Below, piece after piece: positions 8,990-17,280 of a stretch of DNA of 64,000 bases. Source of the stretch: Sulfurovum lithotrophicum (lineage in GTDB: Bacteria > Campylobacterota > Campylobacteria > Campylobacterales > Sulfurovaceae). The DNA lies in contig NZ_CP011308.1 in assembly GCF_000987835.1 (NCBI RefSeq), positions 1,612,001-1,676,000 of the forward strand, read 5' to 3'. The notes below the pieces were generated by a model. The model ran no database searches. It was not told the DNA's origin and saw only the letters and a list, made by a program, of their open reading frames with translations. Positions within the stretch are counted from its first letter, which is position 1. The number at the start of each line of letters is the position of its first letter. The translations under genes were made by a program, and so were the position numbers.

Positions 8990-10159
8990 ATGGAAGAGTT
9001 CGAAATCAATGTCGTTGAGACAAAATGCCAGACAAACGGAGCAAAGATCAAAGCGATCGGTGTAGGTGGCGGCGGCGGCAACATGATCAACCACATGATA
9101 CAGGAGGGGATCAACAGTATCGACCTTATTGTCGCCAATACAGATGCGCAGGCACTTGAAAGTTCGCTGGCACCCTATAAAATGCAATTGGGTATGAATG
9201 CTACCAGAGGTCTGGGTGCCGGTATGGTCCCGGACAAAGGAAGAGAGGCGGCACTTGAGAGTTTTGAAGATATCAAGAGCATGCTTGAAGGTTCCGATAT
9301 TGTCTTTATCTCTGCAGGTCTTGGCGGCGGTACGGGTACCGGTGCGGCACCCATCATTGCACAGGCGGCAAAAGAGGTGGGCGCACTGACCGTTTCCATC
9401 GTGACAAGCCCGTTCAAGTTCGAAGGCAGAAAAAGAACGAAACTGGCGAAAGAGGGTCTCGAAGAGCTCAAAAGAGAGAGTGATTCCATCATTGTCGTAC
9501 CGAACGAAAAACTGCTTTCCATTGTTGAAAAAAACCTCGGTATCAAAGAGAGCTTTAGAATGGTCGATGACATCCTTGCTCAGGCTGTCGGCGGTATTTC
9601 CAAAGTGATCCTCTCCCATGGAGAGAACGACATCAACCTTGACTTCGCCGATGTCAAAACGGTCATGTCACATAGAGGACTGGCACTCATGGGTGCAGGG
9701 TACAGCACAGGAACCAACGCAGCATACGATGCAGCAAAAGCGGCCATCGAGTCTCCGCTGCTTGACAATATCTCCATTGACGGTGCGATGGGTGTACTTG
9801 TACACTTCGACATCCACCCTGACTATCCTATCATGGAGATCGGTGAAGCAATGAACATCGTTGAAGAGAGTGCCGATGAAGATGCATCCGTCATCTTCGG
9901 TACAACGACCAATCCAAATATGGAGATTGACGAAGTACGCATTACGATCGTTGCAACCGGATTTGAAGACAAAAATGCTATCCCGGAACCGACATCTGTT
10001 AAGAAGCCGACACAGACAACCATGCTGAACAACAATGACGCAAGCTCGGCAAATCCACTCCATACTTTTGGAGGAAAAAGGATCGTTGTAGGACAGGATT
10101 ATACAGAGAACGAAGATATTCTCGATGTTCCTACCTTTCTAAGAAAGCAGATGGATTAA
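8990..10159 (+). CDS. ftsZ: cell division GTPase FtsZ
   Basis: 389 residues, tubulin-like GTPase forming the division ring. The N-terminal loop carries GVGGGGGNMINHM, the tubulin signature reads GGGTGTGAAPIIA (about residues 108-120), and the T7 loop contains NLDFADVKTVM with the catalytic aspartates. After a variable linker, the C-terminal peptide ILDVPTFLRKQMD is the conserved tail that binds FtsA. Length and motifs are standard. It is the last gene of the operon. Confidence 0.98.
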   Translation: MEEFEINVVETKCQTNGAKIKAIGVGGGGGNMINHMIQEGINSIDLIVANTDAQALESSLAPYKMQLGMNATRGLGAGMVPDKGREAALESFEDIKSMLEGSDIVFISAGLGGGTGTGAAPIIAQAAKEVGALTVSIVTSPFKFEGRKRTKLAKEGLEELKRESDSIIVVPNEKLLSIVEKNLGIKESFRMVDDILAQAVGGISKVILSHGENDINLDFADVKTVMSHRGLALMGAGYSTGTNAAYDAAKAAIESPLLDNISIDGAMGVLVHFDIHPDYPIMEIGEAMNIVEESADEDASVIFGTTTNPNMEIDEVRITIVATGFEDKNAIPEPTSVKKPTQTTMLNNNDASSANPLHTFGGKRIVVGQDYTENEDILDVPTFLRKQMD

Positions 10160-10175
10160 AACAAGTTCATCTGCT
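10146..10175 (+). terminator. possible terminator hairpin spanning the ftsZ stop codon
   Basis: AGCAGATG (10146-10153) and CATCTGCT (10168-10175) are perfect complements separated by 14 bases that include the ftsZ stop codon. A pyrimidine-rich but not pure-T tract follows. A second short hairpin (AGAGAG/CTCTCT) lies at 10196-10215. Confidence 0.4.
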
Positions 10176-10282
10176 CTTCCCTTATTAAACCCAATAGAGA
10201 GACTCCTCCCTCTCTGTTACACTTCCGTTTAGTATTCTTTTGCTATTATATCCCTCCCAAATATTTTCTATAGGATCAACAA

Positions 10283-10861
10283 ATGAAATATATCAACAGA
10301 CTTTCAACCATAGTTGCCGCAACCGGTCTTGGTGCACTGCTCACTACAGGCGTGACCGGATGTACCAGCAGCAACACCCAGCAGGAAACAGCACAGGCTA
10401 AGGGCGCTTTTGTCATCATTGAGGAGACAGCCCCGGGCAAATACAAGATCAAAGATGAGTTCCCTGCCGATGAAACGCGCATTGTGCTCAAAGAACTCAA
10501 CGGTACGGAGAGAGTACTCACCAAAGAGGAGATGGACAAACTTGTCAAAGAGGAAGCAGCCAAGATCGATAACGGTACTTCAACTTTAACACAAAAGAAC
10601 CCGGAAGTCTCAGAGGGTATGGGACTGGGATCTGTCCTACTCTCCAGTATCGCCGGGGCAATGATCGGTTCATGGATCGGAAACAAACTTTTTGGAAACC
10701 AAAACTACCAGAACAACCGCAAAGCCGGATACAAATCTCCTTCCACCTACCAGAGAAGCCAGAAAAGCTTCAGTAAATCAAAAAAAAGTACCACTAAACG
10801 AAGCGGATTCTTCGGTAACAAAAAGAGTTCTACAAGAAGCGGTGGCTTCTTCGGAGGTTAG
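10283..10861 (+). CDS. UPF0323 family lipoprotein
   Basis: 192 residues. The signal peptide ends in a lipobox-like GVTGCTSSN (cysteine at about 27), so the protein should be lipidated. A conserved GAFVIIEETAPGKYKIKDE core follows, then a short hydrophobic glycine-rich segment (SIAGAMIGSWIG). The tail is rich in Ser, Lys, Arg and Gly with repeated RSGFFG/RSGGFFG motifs. This matches the UPF0323 lipoproteins of Campylobacter and Helicobacter. The next gene starts three bases after the stop, a pairing like E. coli ygiB-ygiC. Its molecular role is unknown. Confidence 0.88.
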   Translation: MKYINRLSTIVAATGLGALLTTGVTGCTSSNTQQETAQAKGAFVIIEETAPGKYKIKDEFPADETRIVLKELNGTERVLTKEEMDKLVKEEAAKIDNGTSTLTQKNPEVSEGMGLGSVLLSSIAGAMIGSWIGNKLFGNQNYQNNRKAGYKSPSTYQRSQKSFSKSKKSTTKRSGFFGNKKSSTRSGGFFGG

Positions 10862-10864
10862 ACC

Positions 10865-12043
10865 GTGATCACTTTACAGAAAACCACACCCCTGACAACA
10901 GAGTATCTTGAATCTCTCGGGTTTGTCTGGCATACGGACAGCGATGAGAGTGCCTATATCTCTGATGAACTCGTTGTCATTTCGGAAGAAGAGGCGAAGG
11001 CGTATTATGAGGCTGCCAATACCCTTTACGACATGTATGTTGAAGCCGGCGAATATGTAGTGGAGAACAACCTCTTTCATGAGATAGGCATCCCATTTAA
11101 TCTTATAGAAGCCATCAAAGAATCCTGGGAGAATGATGTACACTGGCACCTCTATGGACGCTTCGATCTTGCCGGAGGTATCGACGGCAAGCCTATCAAG
11201 CTGCTCGAGTTCAATGCTGACACACCTACCGCTCTTTTTGAGACTGCTGTTGTACAGTGGGCAATCCTGAAACAGAACGGATTGGAAGAGGCAGCACAGT
11301 TCAATGCTCTCTATGAAGCACTGATTGACAACTTTAAACGTCTTGTCACTCTCGATGAGGATGTCTCCGGTTTTGAAGAACGCTATGAAGGGTGGAAGTT
11401 TCTCTTCACTTCTATCAGGGGCAATGCCGAAGAAGAAAATACCGTCAGACTCCTGCAGCACATCGCAACGGAAGCGGGCTACACAACCCGGTTCGCCTAT
11501 ATAGACGAGATAGAGTTCTCTGCGGAAGAAGGGATCTTCTACAACGATGAGAACTACGAGCTCTGGTTCAAACTCATCCCATGGGAGGACATAGCACTGG
11601 AAGAGTCAGACCTTGCCATGCTGTTGACCAATATCATCAAGAACCAAAAAGCCATCATCTTCAACCCGGCCTATACACTGATGTTCCAGAGTAAAGGCAT
11701 GCTCAAGATACTCTGGGATCTTTACCCTGGCCACCCTCTCCTGCTTGAAACCTCGTTTGAGCCTCTACATGGAAAAAAACAGGTAGAGAAACCTCTCTTT
11801 GGAAGAGAAGGCGGCAATGTCAGCATACTCGACGTCAATGCACAGCCTATCGAATCGGTAGAGGGTGACTACGGGAACCATAAAATGGTCTATCAGGCCT
11901 ATACCGAACTGTCTACGGATTCTCAGGGATCATCATACCAGGCAGGAGTTTTCTATGCCTATGAAGCTTGTGGGCTTGGGTTCAGAAAAGGCGGGAAAAT
12001 ACTGGGCAATATGTCCAAATTTGTGGGGCACATCGTAACATAA
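10865..12043 (+). CDS. glutathionylspermidine synthase-like ATP-grasp protein (YgiC type)
   Basis: 392 residues starting at GTG. It resembles the C-terminal synthetase half of glutathionylspermidine synthase: WHLYGRFDLAGG and KLLEFNADTPTALFE are the peptide-binding and ATP-grasp signatures, FNPAYTLMFQSKGML and KPLFGREGGNVSI lie in the C-terminal half. It lacks the amidase domain, as YgiC-type proteins do. It probably ligates an amine to a peptide or carboxylate, substrate unknown. It is translationally close to the UPF0323 lipoprotein gene. Its 3' end has a decayed second copy at 13484-13640. Confidence 0.88.
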   Translation: MITLQKTTPLTTEYLESLGFVWHTDSDESAYISDELVVISEEEAKAYYEAANTLYDMYVEAGEYVVENNLFHEIGIPFNLIEAIKESWENDVHWHLYGRFDLAGGIDGKPIKLLEFNADTPTALFETAVVQWAILKQNGLEEAAQFNALYEALIDNFKRLVTLDEDVSGFEERYEGWKFLFTSIRGNAEEENTVRLLQHIATEAGYTTRFAYIDEIEFSAEEGIFYNDENYELWFKLIPWEDIALEESDLAMLLTNIIKNQKAIIFNPAYTLMFQSKGMLKILWDLYPGHPLLLETSFEPLHGKKQVEKPLFGREGGNVSILDVNAQPIESVEGDYGNHKMVYQAYTELSTDSQGSSYQAGVFYAYEACGLGFRKGGKILGNMSKFVGHIVT

Positions 12044-12057
12044 AGTTCCGATATTTG

Positions 12058-12082
12058 CAAGAGAGCCCCTAAGCCCCTCTTG
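12058..12082. terminator. possible bidirectional hairpin between convergent genes
   Basis: CAAGAG (12058-12063) and CTCTTG (12077-12082) can pair, followed by TTGTTTCT on the plus strand. It lies between the ATP-grasp gene and the convergent porin gene. The stem is short. Confidence 0.35.
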
Positions 12083-12105
12083 TTGTTTCTGGATTTGGGT
12101 TCAGA

Positions 12106-13413
12106 CTAAAAGTGGTACTGAAGATAGACGGTGTTATAGTTGCTACCGCCTTTGAAGTTCCCGTACTCCGAAGCGGACTTGAAGACTGCGGAGCGGTGGT
12201 GAATGTCGTACCCGAGCCAGAGACCATCGAGCGTGTCTCCGAAGATGTCCTCCAGGCTGATATCTGCAGAGAAGCCCAGGTGTTCAAGCAGTTTGCTCGA
12301 TTTTATGCCCGGATCCATATCGGCATTCTCTATGTAGGTGATATTTGTGACATACGAGATCCCTGTTGCAACACCAAGGCGGACACGCCACGGCAACGGG
12401 ATCGTGTAGTAGGCCTTGAGAGCAAGGACGAACTCTTCGCTCGTATCCTGTACCTCCGATGTATGGTGCCAGACCACTCCGGGTGTGAGGTAGATGGAGA
12501 CAGGAAAGTTAAAGAAAGTATCTGAGAGCGGATATCCGTAAAAGAGCGAGCTCATCGTGTTGTTGAACTTATCGGGGATCGTATCACCTACCAATATCTC
12601 TCCCAGGTTGGCCGTGGTAGCAAAACCGTAGGCGAGCCTGAAGTATGGTTTACTCTGCAGCTGGGTCTGCTCCGGCTTGTCCTTGTCATCCCTGAAAGCA
12701 AATCCAAGCCAGTACTCGTTCTGTCTGTCCTCACCGATATAGGTACTCTTTGTCGCTCCGCTATTGAGGAATTTCGTCTGTATTTTCCCGTAGAGGTAGA
12801 AATTGCTGTAGAGATGGTACCAGATATCCATTCCCAGTGCAAGGTCGATCCCTGAGTCAAGAGACTCCCTCTCCAGCCCGTAGTATCTCATATTGAAGCC
12901 ACTGCTCTTGTAGCTGGCGGTCGCATAGGGCATCAGGTCAAGATCGTTCCAGTAGAAGGTATGCTCATAAGTGAAGTTGCCGTAAGCATTGCCTTTCATG
13001 TCTGTCATCAGCTCAAGGTCTGCATACTGGCCCCTGGTAAAGGTGTAGCGCAGTTTTACCCCCGGATCGTAGCCATCGTCCTGGTATTCATTCTGCCTAT
13101 TTTCGGGAAAATCAGCCAAGCGGAGCCTGGTAAATGCCGCAAGGCTGAGATTATCAGCGATATCGGCACGATAGCCAAGTTCGGTACCATCGAAATAGAG
13201 GTGCTCACCGTTGTAGTAGAAGGTGGGAATGAAACTGACGGTAGTCTCACCGTTGTGGGTGGCAAAACGCTCATTGAAGGGAACGTTGACATGGCGCCAT
13301 ACCGCACCGACACCCCATCTGGGCTGACGGTATCCGGGAACATCAGGATCGGCATGCAGAGCAGTAAAAAAGAGAGAGTACACTGTCAAAAATAGTAAAG
13401 AGATTCGTTTCAT
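12106..13413 (-). CDS. MipA/OmpV-family outer membrane protein
   Basis: 435 residues with a signal peptide (LLFLTVYSLFFTALHA, cleavage near 21). The mature part has alternating beta strands rich in Tyr, Trp and Phe, and ends in YLQYHF, a C-terminal aromatic typical of outer membrane barrels. The N-terminal RWGVGAVWRHVNVPF, the FIPTFYYNGEHLYFDG strand pair and later VSIYLTPGVVWHH match MipA/OmpV, whose members are MltA-interacting or porin-like. It sits between the ATP-grasp gene and a decayed fragment of the same gene, so it may have arrived with a duplication or insertion. Confidence 0.82.
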   Translation of the reverse strand: MKRISLLFLTVYSLFFTALHADPDVPGYRQPRWGVGAVWRHVNVPFNERFATHNGETTVSFIPTFYYNGEHLYFDGTELGYRADIADNLSLAAFTRLRLADFPENRQNEYQDDGYDPGVKLRYTFTRGQYADLELMTDMKGNAYGNFTYEHTFYWNDLDLMPYATASYKSSGFNMRYYGLERESLDSGIDLALGMDIWYHLYSNFYLYGKIQTKFLNSGATKSTYIGEDRQNEYWLGFAFRDDKDKPEQTQLQSKPYFRLAYGFATTANLGEILVGDTIPDKFNNTMSSLFYGYPLSDTFFNFPVSIYLTPGVVWHHTSEVQDTSEEFVLALKAYYTIPLPWRVRLGVATGISYVTNITYIENADMDPGIKSSKLLEHLGFSADISLEDIFGDTLDGLWLGYDIHHRSAVFKSASEYGNFKGGSNYNTVYLQYHF

Positions 13414-13483
13414 GGATTGATTTTCCTGCCAAATAGTGAAGACAATTATAGTCTCTTTAGATTAAAATCAATCTATAAAATGA

Positions 13484-13640
13484 ATGGTCTATCAGGCTTA
13501 TATCGAACTGCCTGCAGATTCTCACGGCTCATCTTACCAGGCAGGTATTTTTCTATGTCTATGAAGCCTGTGGATTCGGGTTCAGAAAAGGCAGCAAAAT
13601 ATTAGACAATATGTCTAAATTTGTACAGCATATAATAAAA
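13484..13640 (+). pseudogene. decayed 3' fragment of a second YgiC-type ATP-grasp gene
   Basis: The sequence matches the last ~160 bases of the gene ending at 12043, at roughly four of five bases by hand alignment. It encodes MVYQAYIELPADSHGSSYQ and then, after a one-base insertion near 13550, YEACGFGFRKGSKILDNMSK in another frame. Many differences are at third codon positions, so the copy was probably a working paralogue before it broke. No upstream part remains; the other side is the promoter region of the porin gene. Confidence 0.85.
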
Positions 13641-13641
13641 A

Positions 13642-14481
13642 TTAGTCCCTGCCCGGCTTCATACACCCCTCACAGTCATATTGTATGATCTGCAGCTCTG
13701 GGAGATCGATGCGTACAGCGGTGAGTTTACCACCCCACAAACAGCCGGTATCAAGTGCCAGGACATGTTCATCCTGGTAGAAACCCAGTGTCGACCAGTG
13801 CCCGAAGATGATCTTCAGATCGATCTCTTCCCTGTTCTCACACTCAAACCATGGCTTCAATCCCTTTGCCTTCAATGCCTCTGTCGGCGGGCCTTTCTGG
13901 TCAAAATCAAGCCGGTGGTCTTTGTAGCAGAAACGCATACGGGTGAAGGCACTGACGATGTAGCGGTCGATGTCGATCTTACTCGAATCCCGGTTGAAAC
14001 GGTTGATACCGCTTTTGAACATCTTCTTCAGCCAGGCAGCAACACTTTCATCGTTTTGTAGTTTCTCCTCTATTCTGTTGGCATAACGTATCGCCATCCC
14101 AAGATCGAACTCAGGGGAGATACCGGCATGAGCCATACAGTATCCCAGTTTATAATCCACATGGAGAAATTTTTGCCCTCTCAGCCAGTCTATCAGTTCT
14201 TTTGCCCGTGGAGAGTTCAGAATGGGATCGATGGTTGGATTGGATTTTTTAATACCATAATAGGCTGCTATAAGTGTCAGATCATGATTGCCAAGCACCA
14301 CTTCTACACTCTCTTTGATACTGTAGATATACTCCAGCGTTTCCAGTGAAGCATCACCCCGGTTCACCAGATCACCGGCGAGCCATAGCTTGTCTCTTTT
14401 TGGATCAAAATCGATCTCCTCAAGAAGTTTCATAAATGCACTGTAGCATCCCTGAATATCTCCGATTGCCCAGACTGCCAT
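13642..14481 (-). CDS. apaH: symmetrical bis(5'-nucleosyl)-tetraphosphatase ApaH
   Basis: 279 residues, metallophosphatase that splits Ap4A into two ADP. The three phosphoesterase motifs are present: GDIQGCY (about residue 7), AGDLVNRGDASLETLEYI and LGNHDLTLIA, followed by MAHAGISPEFD and FGHWSTLGFY. Length is as in E. coli. It sits three bases after a DNA glycosylase gene, likely in one transcript. Confidence 0.93.
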   Translation of the reverse strand: MAVWAIGDIQGCYSAFMKLLEEIDFDPKRDKLWLAGDLVNRGDASLETLEYIYSIKESVEVVLGNHDLTLIAAYYGIKKSNPTIDPILNSPRAKELIDWLRGQKFLHVDYKLGYCMAHAGISPEFDLGMAIRYANRIEEKLQNDESVAAWLKKMFKSGINRFNRDSSKIDIDRYIVSAFTRMRFCYKDHRLDFDQKGPPTEALKAKGLKPWFECENREEIDLKIIFGHWSTLGFYQDEHVLALDTGCLWGGKLTAVRIDLPELQIIQYDCEGCMKPGRD

Positions 14482-14484
14482 GCC

Positions 14485-15012
14485 TTATTTCCTCACCCCA
14501 AGGGTACTTGTCACTTCGTTCGGGCGTATTCCCAATTTATCTGCATATTGTATAACTTTTTCTTCAAAGCTCATAGCGGCATAGGCAGGTGACGGTGATG
14601 GCAGATAGACTCTTTCGATCTCGAGATAGGAGAAGTGCGTTTCGAAAAGTGCCTGTGCTTTCTTGCCGGTTAAAGCAATCTTATCTATACTTGGATAGGC
14701 AGAGAGTAATACCGGGATATCATTCACCACTTCATCTTCCAGTGAACTGTCAAGTGAATTCTCACGCTGGCAGGATCCTATCATATCCCACAGCCCCAGT
14801 TTGCACTCTTTGAGCAGCCATATCTTCTGGTCACGATTGTTTACAGGGTAGAATGTAACTGCCTCAAGAATTTTCCAGAACTGGTTACGCGGATGGGCAT
14901 AGTAAAAATTGTTCTCGAATGATTTGATGCTTGGAAACGAACCCAGGATCAGTGTTTTTGTGTCATTGAAAACAATGGGTTTGAAAGGATGGTTCAATAT
15001 TTCTTCTTTCAA
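14485..15012 (-). CDS. uracil-DNA glycosylase superfamily protein, probably DNA-deoxyinosine glycosylase
   Basis: I chose TTG at 15012 because AGGAG lies six bases before it. The upstream GTG at 15048 would read through the palindromic repeat. The protein of 175 residues has KTLILGSFPSIKSFENNFYY near the N-terminus, then AHPRNQFWKIL and a late PSPSPAYAAM motif. The GSFPS motif and length point to the deoxyinosine (hypoxanthine) glycosylase branch, which removes deaminated adenine from DNA. It is followed closely by apaH. Confidence 0.82.
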   Translation of the reverse strand: MKEEILNHPFKPIVFNDTKTLILGSFPSIKSFENNFYYAHPRNQFWKILEAVTFYPVNNRDQKIWLLKECKLGLWDMIGSCQRENSLDSSLEDEVVNDIPVLLSAYPSIDKIALTGKKAQALFETHFSYLEIERVYLPSPSPAYAAMSFEEKVIQYADKLGIRPNEVTSTLGVRK

Positions 15013-15022
15013 TTGTATCTCC

Positions 15023-15098
15023 TGTAGGGTGCTGTCTCCTGACAGCACCTTTTGCTTAGCATATTTTTATTGGTGCTGTGGGGGCACAGCACCCTACA
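15023..15098. repeat. REPIN-like double hairpin element
   Basis: Two hairpins lie in inverted orientation around a 22-base AT-rich spacer. The first is GGTGCTGTC/GACAGCACC (15028-15049, loop TCCT), the second GGTGCTGTG/CACAGCACC (15072-15093, loop GGGG). The outer 13-mers TGTAGGGTGCTGT and ACAGCACCCTACA are perfect complements. This is the form of REP doublets (REPINs), whose units start with a GTAGGG-like head. It lies between the glycosylase and DUF4149 genes and could also stop transcription. Confidence 0.8.
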
Positions 15099-15100
15099 TG

Positions 15101-15580
15101 TTATTTACAAGCTTTCTGCATATTTCGTACTATCAAAACCAAAAGTGCCAATGAGAAGATCTTGAAGTTGATCTCACTGCCTTTATGCGTATTGAGAAAG
15201 GCTGCCGACTTGGTCATCTCTTCACCTGCCATCTGCATGGTCAGGATGTCCGGTATATAGTACTGTGAGAAGAGCAGACCGGTAGCAAATACAAAGAAAG
15301 TCGCTATCTGGGTAATGGTATCTCTCTCGAACTTTTTGTATTTATACCCTTCATACAACGCAACAACGATCAACATGAAATTCACCAGATAGGAGAGTCT
15401 TACAAAGTTCTGCGTCATAATGAGCCCTTCCTGGTAATGGCTCAGCACTTCACTGCCAAGCCACTGCTCCGTATGAAAAGTTACCGGTGCCACGACGATA
15501 CCGGCAAAAAGACCGGCACCCAGTGTGGCAGTCAGTAAAATGAGATAGGCCATTGTGGTGATTCTGAAATATTTGTTCAT
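15101..15580 (-). CDS. DUF4149-type integral membrane protein
   Basis: With the start at 15580, chosen for its AAGGAAA site rather than the upstream in-frame ATG at 15613, the protein has 159 residues. Four hydrophobic helices are visible: about 8-28 (AYLILLTATLGAGLFAGIVV), 60-78, 92-108 and 135-150. The segment VVAPVTFHTEQWLGSEVLSHYQ and the overall layout resemble DUF4149 membrane proteins. Function is unknown. It lies between two REP-like elements. Confidence 0.72.
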   Translation of the reverse strand: MNKYFRITTMAYLILLTATLGAGLFAGIVVAPVTFHTEQWLGSEVLSHYQEGLIMTQNFVRLSYLVNFMLIVVALYEGYKYKKFERDTITQIATFFVFATGLLFSQYYIPDILTMQMAGEEMTKSAAFLNTHKGSEINFKIFSLALLVLIVRNMQKACK

Positions 15581-15645
15581 TTGTGGTTTCCTTTGTTTTA
15601 AGCCTTTCGGCATAAGTTTTGACAGTATGCCAATTTCCTTCAGCC

Positions 15646-15666
15646 GTGCGTAGTACGCACCCTACG
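15646..15666. repeat. single REP-like palindrome overlapping the prmC stop codon
   Basis: GTGCGTA-G-TACGCAC is followed by CCTACG, so on the minus strand it reads CGTAGGGTGCGTACTACGCAC. The GTAGGGTGC head is shared with the REPIN at 15023-15098. The TAG inside the head is the stop codon of prmC. Confidence 0.72.
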
Positions 15667-16510
15667 CAAATCGGATGATGAATCCTCTGTCAAATCCCGC
15701 AAGGTCTTTGTAAAATTTGATGGATTGTACTCCAATTTCTTTAACAAAGGAAGCAATCGGCTCTTTCTGGTCATATCCCATCTCGCAGGCAAGCCATCTG
15801 ATACCTTTTTCTTTGACATCCCTAATGATCTGCTTGAGCAATTCATCGCCGACACGTCCGCCAAAAAGCGCCTCTCTGGGTTCATAGTCCACGACATTGG
15901 ATTCAAGCAGAAAACCCTCTGCGATATAAGGAGGGTTCGATACCACAAGCTCCACCGTTTCATCGATGTCGTCTATAAGGTTGGATCGACGCAGCTCGAT
16001 CTGTTTTTCCAGTCCAAACGTTTCAATATTCTTTTTTGCCATTCTAATCGGAGTTTCACAGATATCCGTAGCGATGATACCCAGTGCCGGAAATTTTCGT
16101 GCCAGGACAATGGAAATGGCACCTGAGCCTACGCCAATCTCAGCGATTCTGCTGATCTTCTCCCTTTCGATGATCCCGGCAACCAGATCGATAAGGATCT
16201 CCGTTTCAGGACGGGGAATCAGTACACCCTTCTCTACTTCAAGATGCAGGTCGTAAAAACTGGCACTGCCTACGATATACTCATAGGGCTCGTTGGCAGC
16301 ACGCCGTTCAACAAGATGTCTGTAGCCTTCAGGGTCCTCCATCTCATGACTATCATGTGTCACAAGATACATTCGGTCTTTTTGGAGATGATATGCCAAA
16401 AGCAGTTCCGCTTCGAACTGTGGCCGTTCGCAGCTCTGTAAAAGCTGAGATCTCGCCCATACCAGGGCCTCTTTCAATGTCATTTGTCCGTTCATTCTGA
16501 AGTTATACAT
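15662..16510 (-). CDS. prmC: peptide chain release factor N5-glutamine methyltransferase PrmC (HemK)
   Basis: Methylates the GGQ glutamine of release factors RF1 and RF2. I use the ATG at 16510, which has AAAGGT before it (282 residues); the ATG at 16483, giving MTLKEALVWARSQL, is also credible. The helical N-terminal domain ends at VLIPRPETE, the SAM motif is EIGVGSGAISI, and the catalytic motif is VVSNPPYIAEG (about residue 190). The last codon lies in a REP-like repeat, so the extreme C-terminus (GFIIRFA) may have been reshaped by it. Confidence 0.92.
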   Translation of the reverse strand: MYNFRMNGQMTLKEALVWARSQLLQSCERPQFEAELLLAYHLQKDRMYLVTHDSHEMEDPEGYRHLVERRAANEPYEYIVGSASFYDLHLEVEKGVLIPRPETEILIDLVAGIIEREKISRIAEIGVGSGAISIVLARKFPALGIIATDICETPIRMAKKNIETFGLEKQIELRRSNLIDDIDETVELVVSNPPYIAEGFLLESNVVDYEPREALFGGRVGDELLKQIIRDVKEKGIRWLACEMGYDQKEPIASFVKEIGVQSIKFYKDLAGFDRGFIIRFA

Positions 16511-16522
16511 TGATTTACCTTT

Positions 16523-16640
16523 AGCCCAAATTACGAAATAGAATTCCTGCAATCTTTGCTGTGCTCGTATTTGTGGGGTTTGTCTCAAGGATGCGATGAC
16601 AATATAAAGCGTGCTGAATTTCTATTTCGGGATTTAGGCT
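16523..16640. repeat. MITE-like element with ~23-base imperfect terminal inverted repeats
   Basis: The left arm (16523-16545) contains CCCAAATTACGAAATAGAA. The right arm (16617-16640), read on the minus strand, contains CCTAAATCCCGAAATAGAA. The ~70 bases between carry no open reading frame of note. Size (118 bases) and terminal inverted repeats fit a miniature mobile element, but no target duplication is obvious and no second copy lies in this window. Confidence 0.55.
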
Positions 16641-16662
16641 CAGGCAAACTTTAATACTATGG

Positions 16663-16668
16663 TATAAT
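16663..16668 (+). promoter_or_regulatory. -10 element of the DUF4442-like gene
   Basis: TATAAT 63 bases before the ATG at 16732, just outside the right end of the MITE-like element. No convincing -35 is seen. Confidence 0.45.
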
Positions 16669-16731
16669 ATATAATAAGAATGACAGGTTTCCGTGTGTGT
16701 CACCTGAAGTGATCATCCAAAGGCAATCACC

Positions 16732-17274
16732 ATGACTTCCTACACGTTCCCCCAATTTCCAAAGCATGCATTGTTGCAGAAGGTCAAGGATTCTTTTGTA
16801 AAAAGATTCCTCACAGACAAAGCAAGCATCCGATATCTTGAAGAGGGGTTCATTAAGGCAACAGACATTCCTTTTGTCCGTTTTATAGGTATCAAAGAGA
16901 AAGAAGAGATACTCTCTCTGGATCTGAAAAAAAATGTCTGCAACCATGTCGAGACCATACATGCAGCCGCACAGTTCACTCTGGCCGAGACAGAGAGCGG
17001 CATGCGTCTGCAGAGTCTATTTCCCGAACTTGAACAAAAGGTCATTCCTCTTGTCAGAGATGCCCAGATCAAATACAAAAAACCGGCTGCAAAGAAGATC
17101 ACCGCCCACTCCTTTGTAGAAGAGGAAGCCATAGAAAAATTCAAAACACAGTTCGGGAAAAAAGGAAGAGCTCTGCTTCAGATCAGGGTCGAGATCAGAG
17201 ATATCGACGATACGCTGACCAGCGAAACGTACATTACCTGGTTTGTTCAGGCACGACTGGACGAGAATGTGTAG
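16732..17274 (+). CDS. hotdog-fold protein, DUF4442-like
   Basis: 180 residues, no signal peptide. The segment IPFVRFIGIKEKEEILSLDL followed by NHVETIHAAAQFTLAETESG resembles the core of DUF4442/PaaI-type hotdog proteins, where the helix after an N-H motif packs against the sheet. Such proteins are often acyl-CoA thioesterases, but no catalytic residue can be assigned with certainty. The C-terminal half forms alternating strands (RALLQIRVEIRDIDD). It is monocistronic and converges on the M48 protease gene. Confidence 0.6.
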   Translation: MTSYTFPQFPKHALLQKVKDSFVKRFLTDKASIRYLEEGFIKATDIPFVRFIGIKEKEEILSLDLKKNVCNHVETIHAAAQFTLAETESGMRLQSLFPELEQKVIPLVRDAQIKYKKPAAKKITAHSFVEEEAIEKFKTQFGKKGRALLQIRVEIRDIDDTLTSETYITWFVQARLDENV

Positions 17275-17280
17275 TTACAA

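Noticed and set aside
8543-9619. A 358-codon minus-strand frame over ftsA and ftsZ
   Set aside because: It is a shadow of the two division genes; both real genes have complete motifs.
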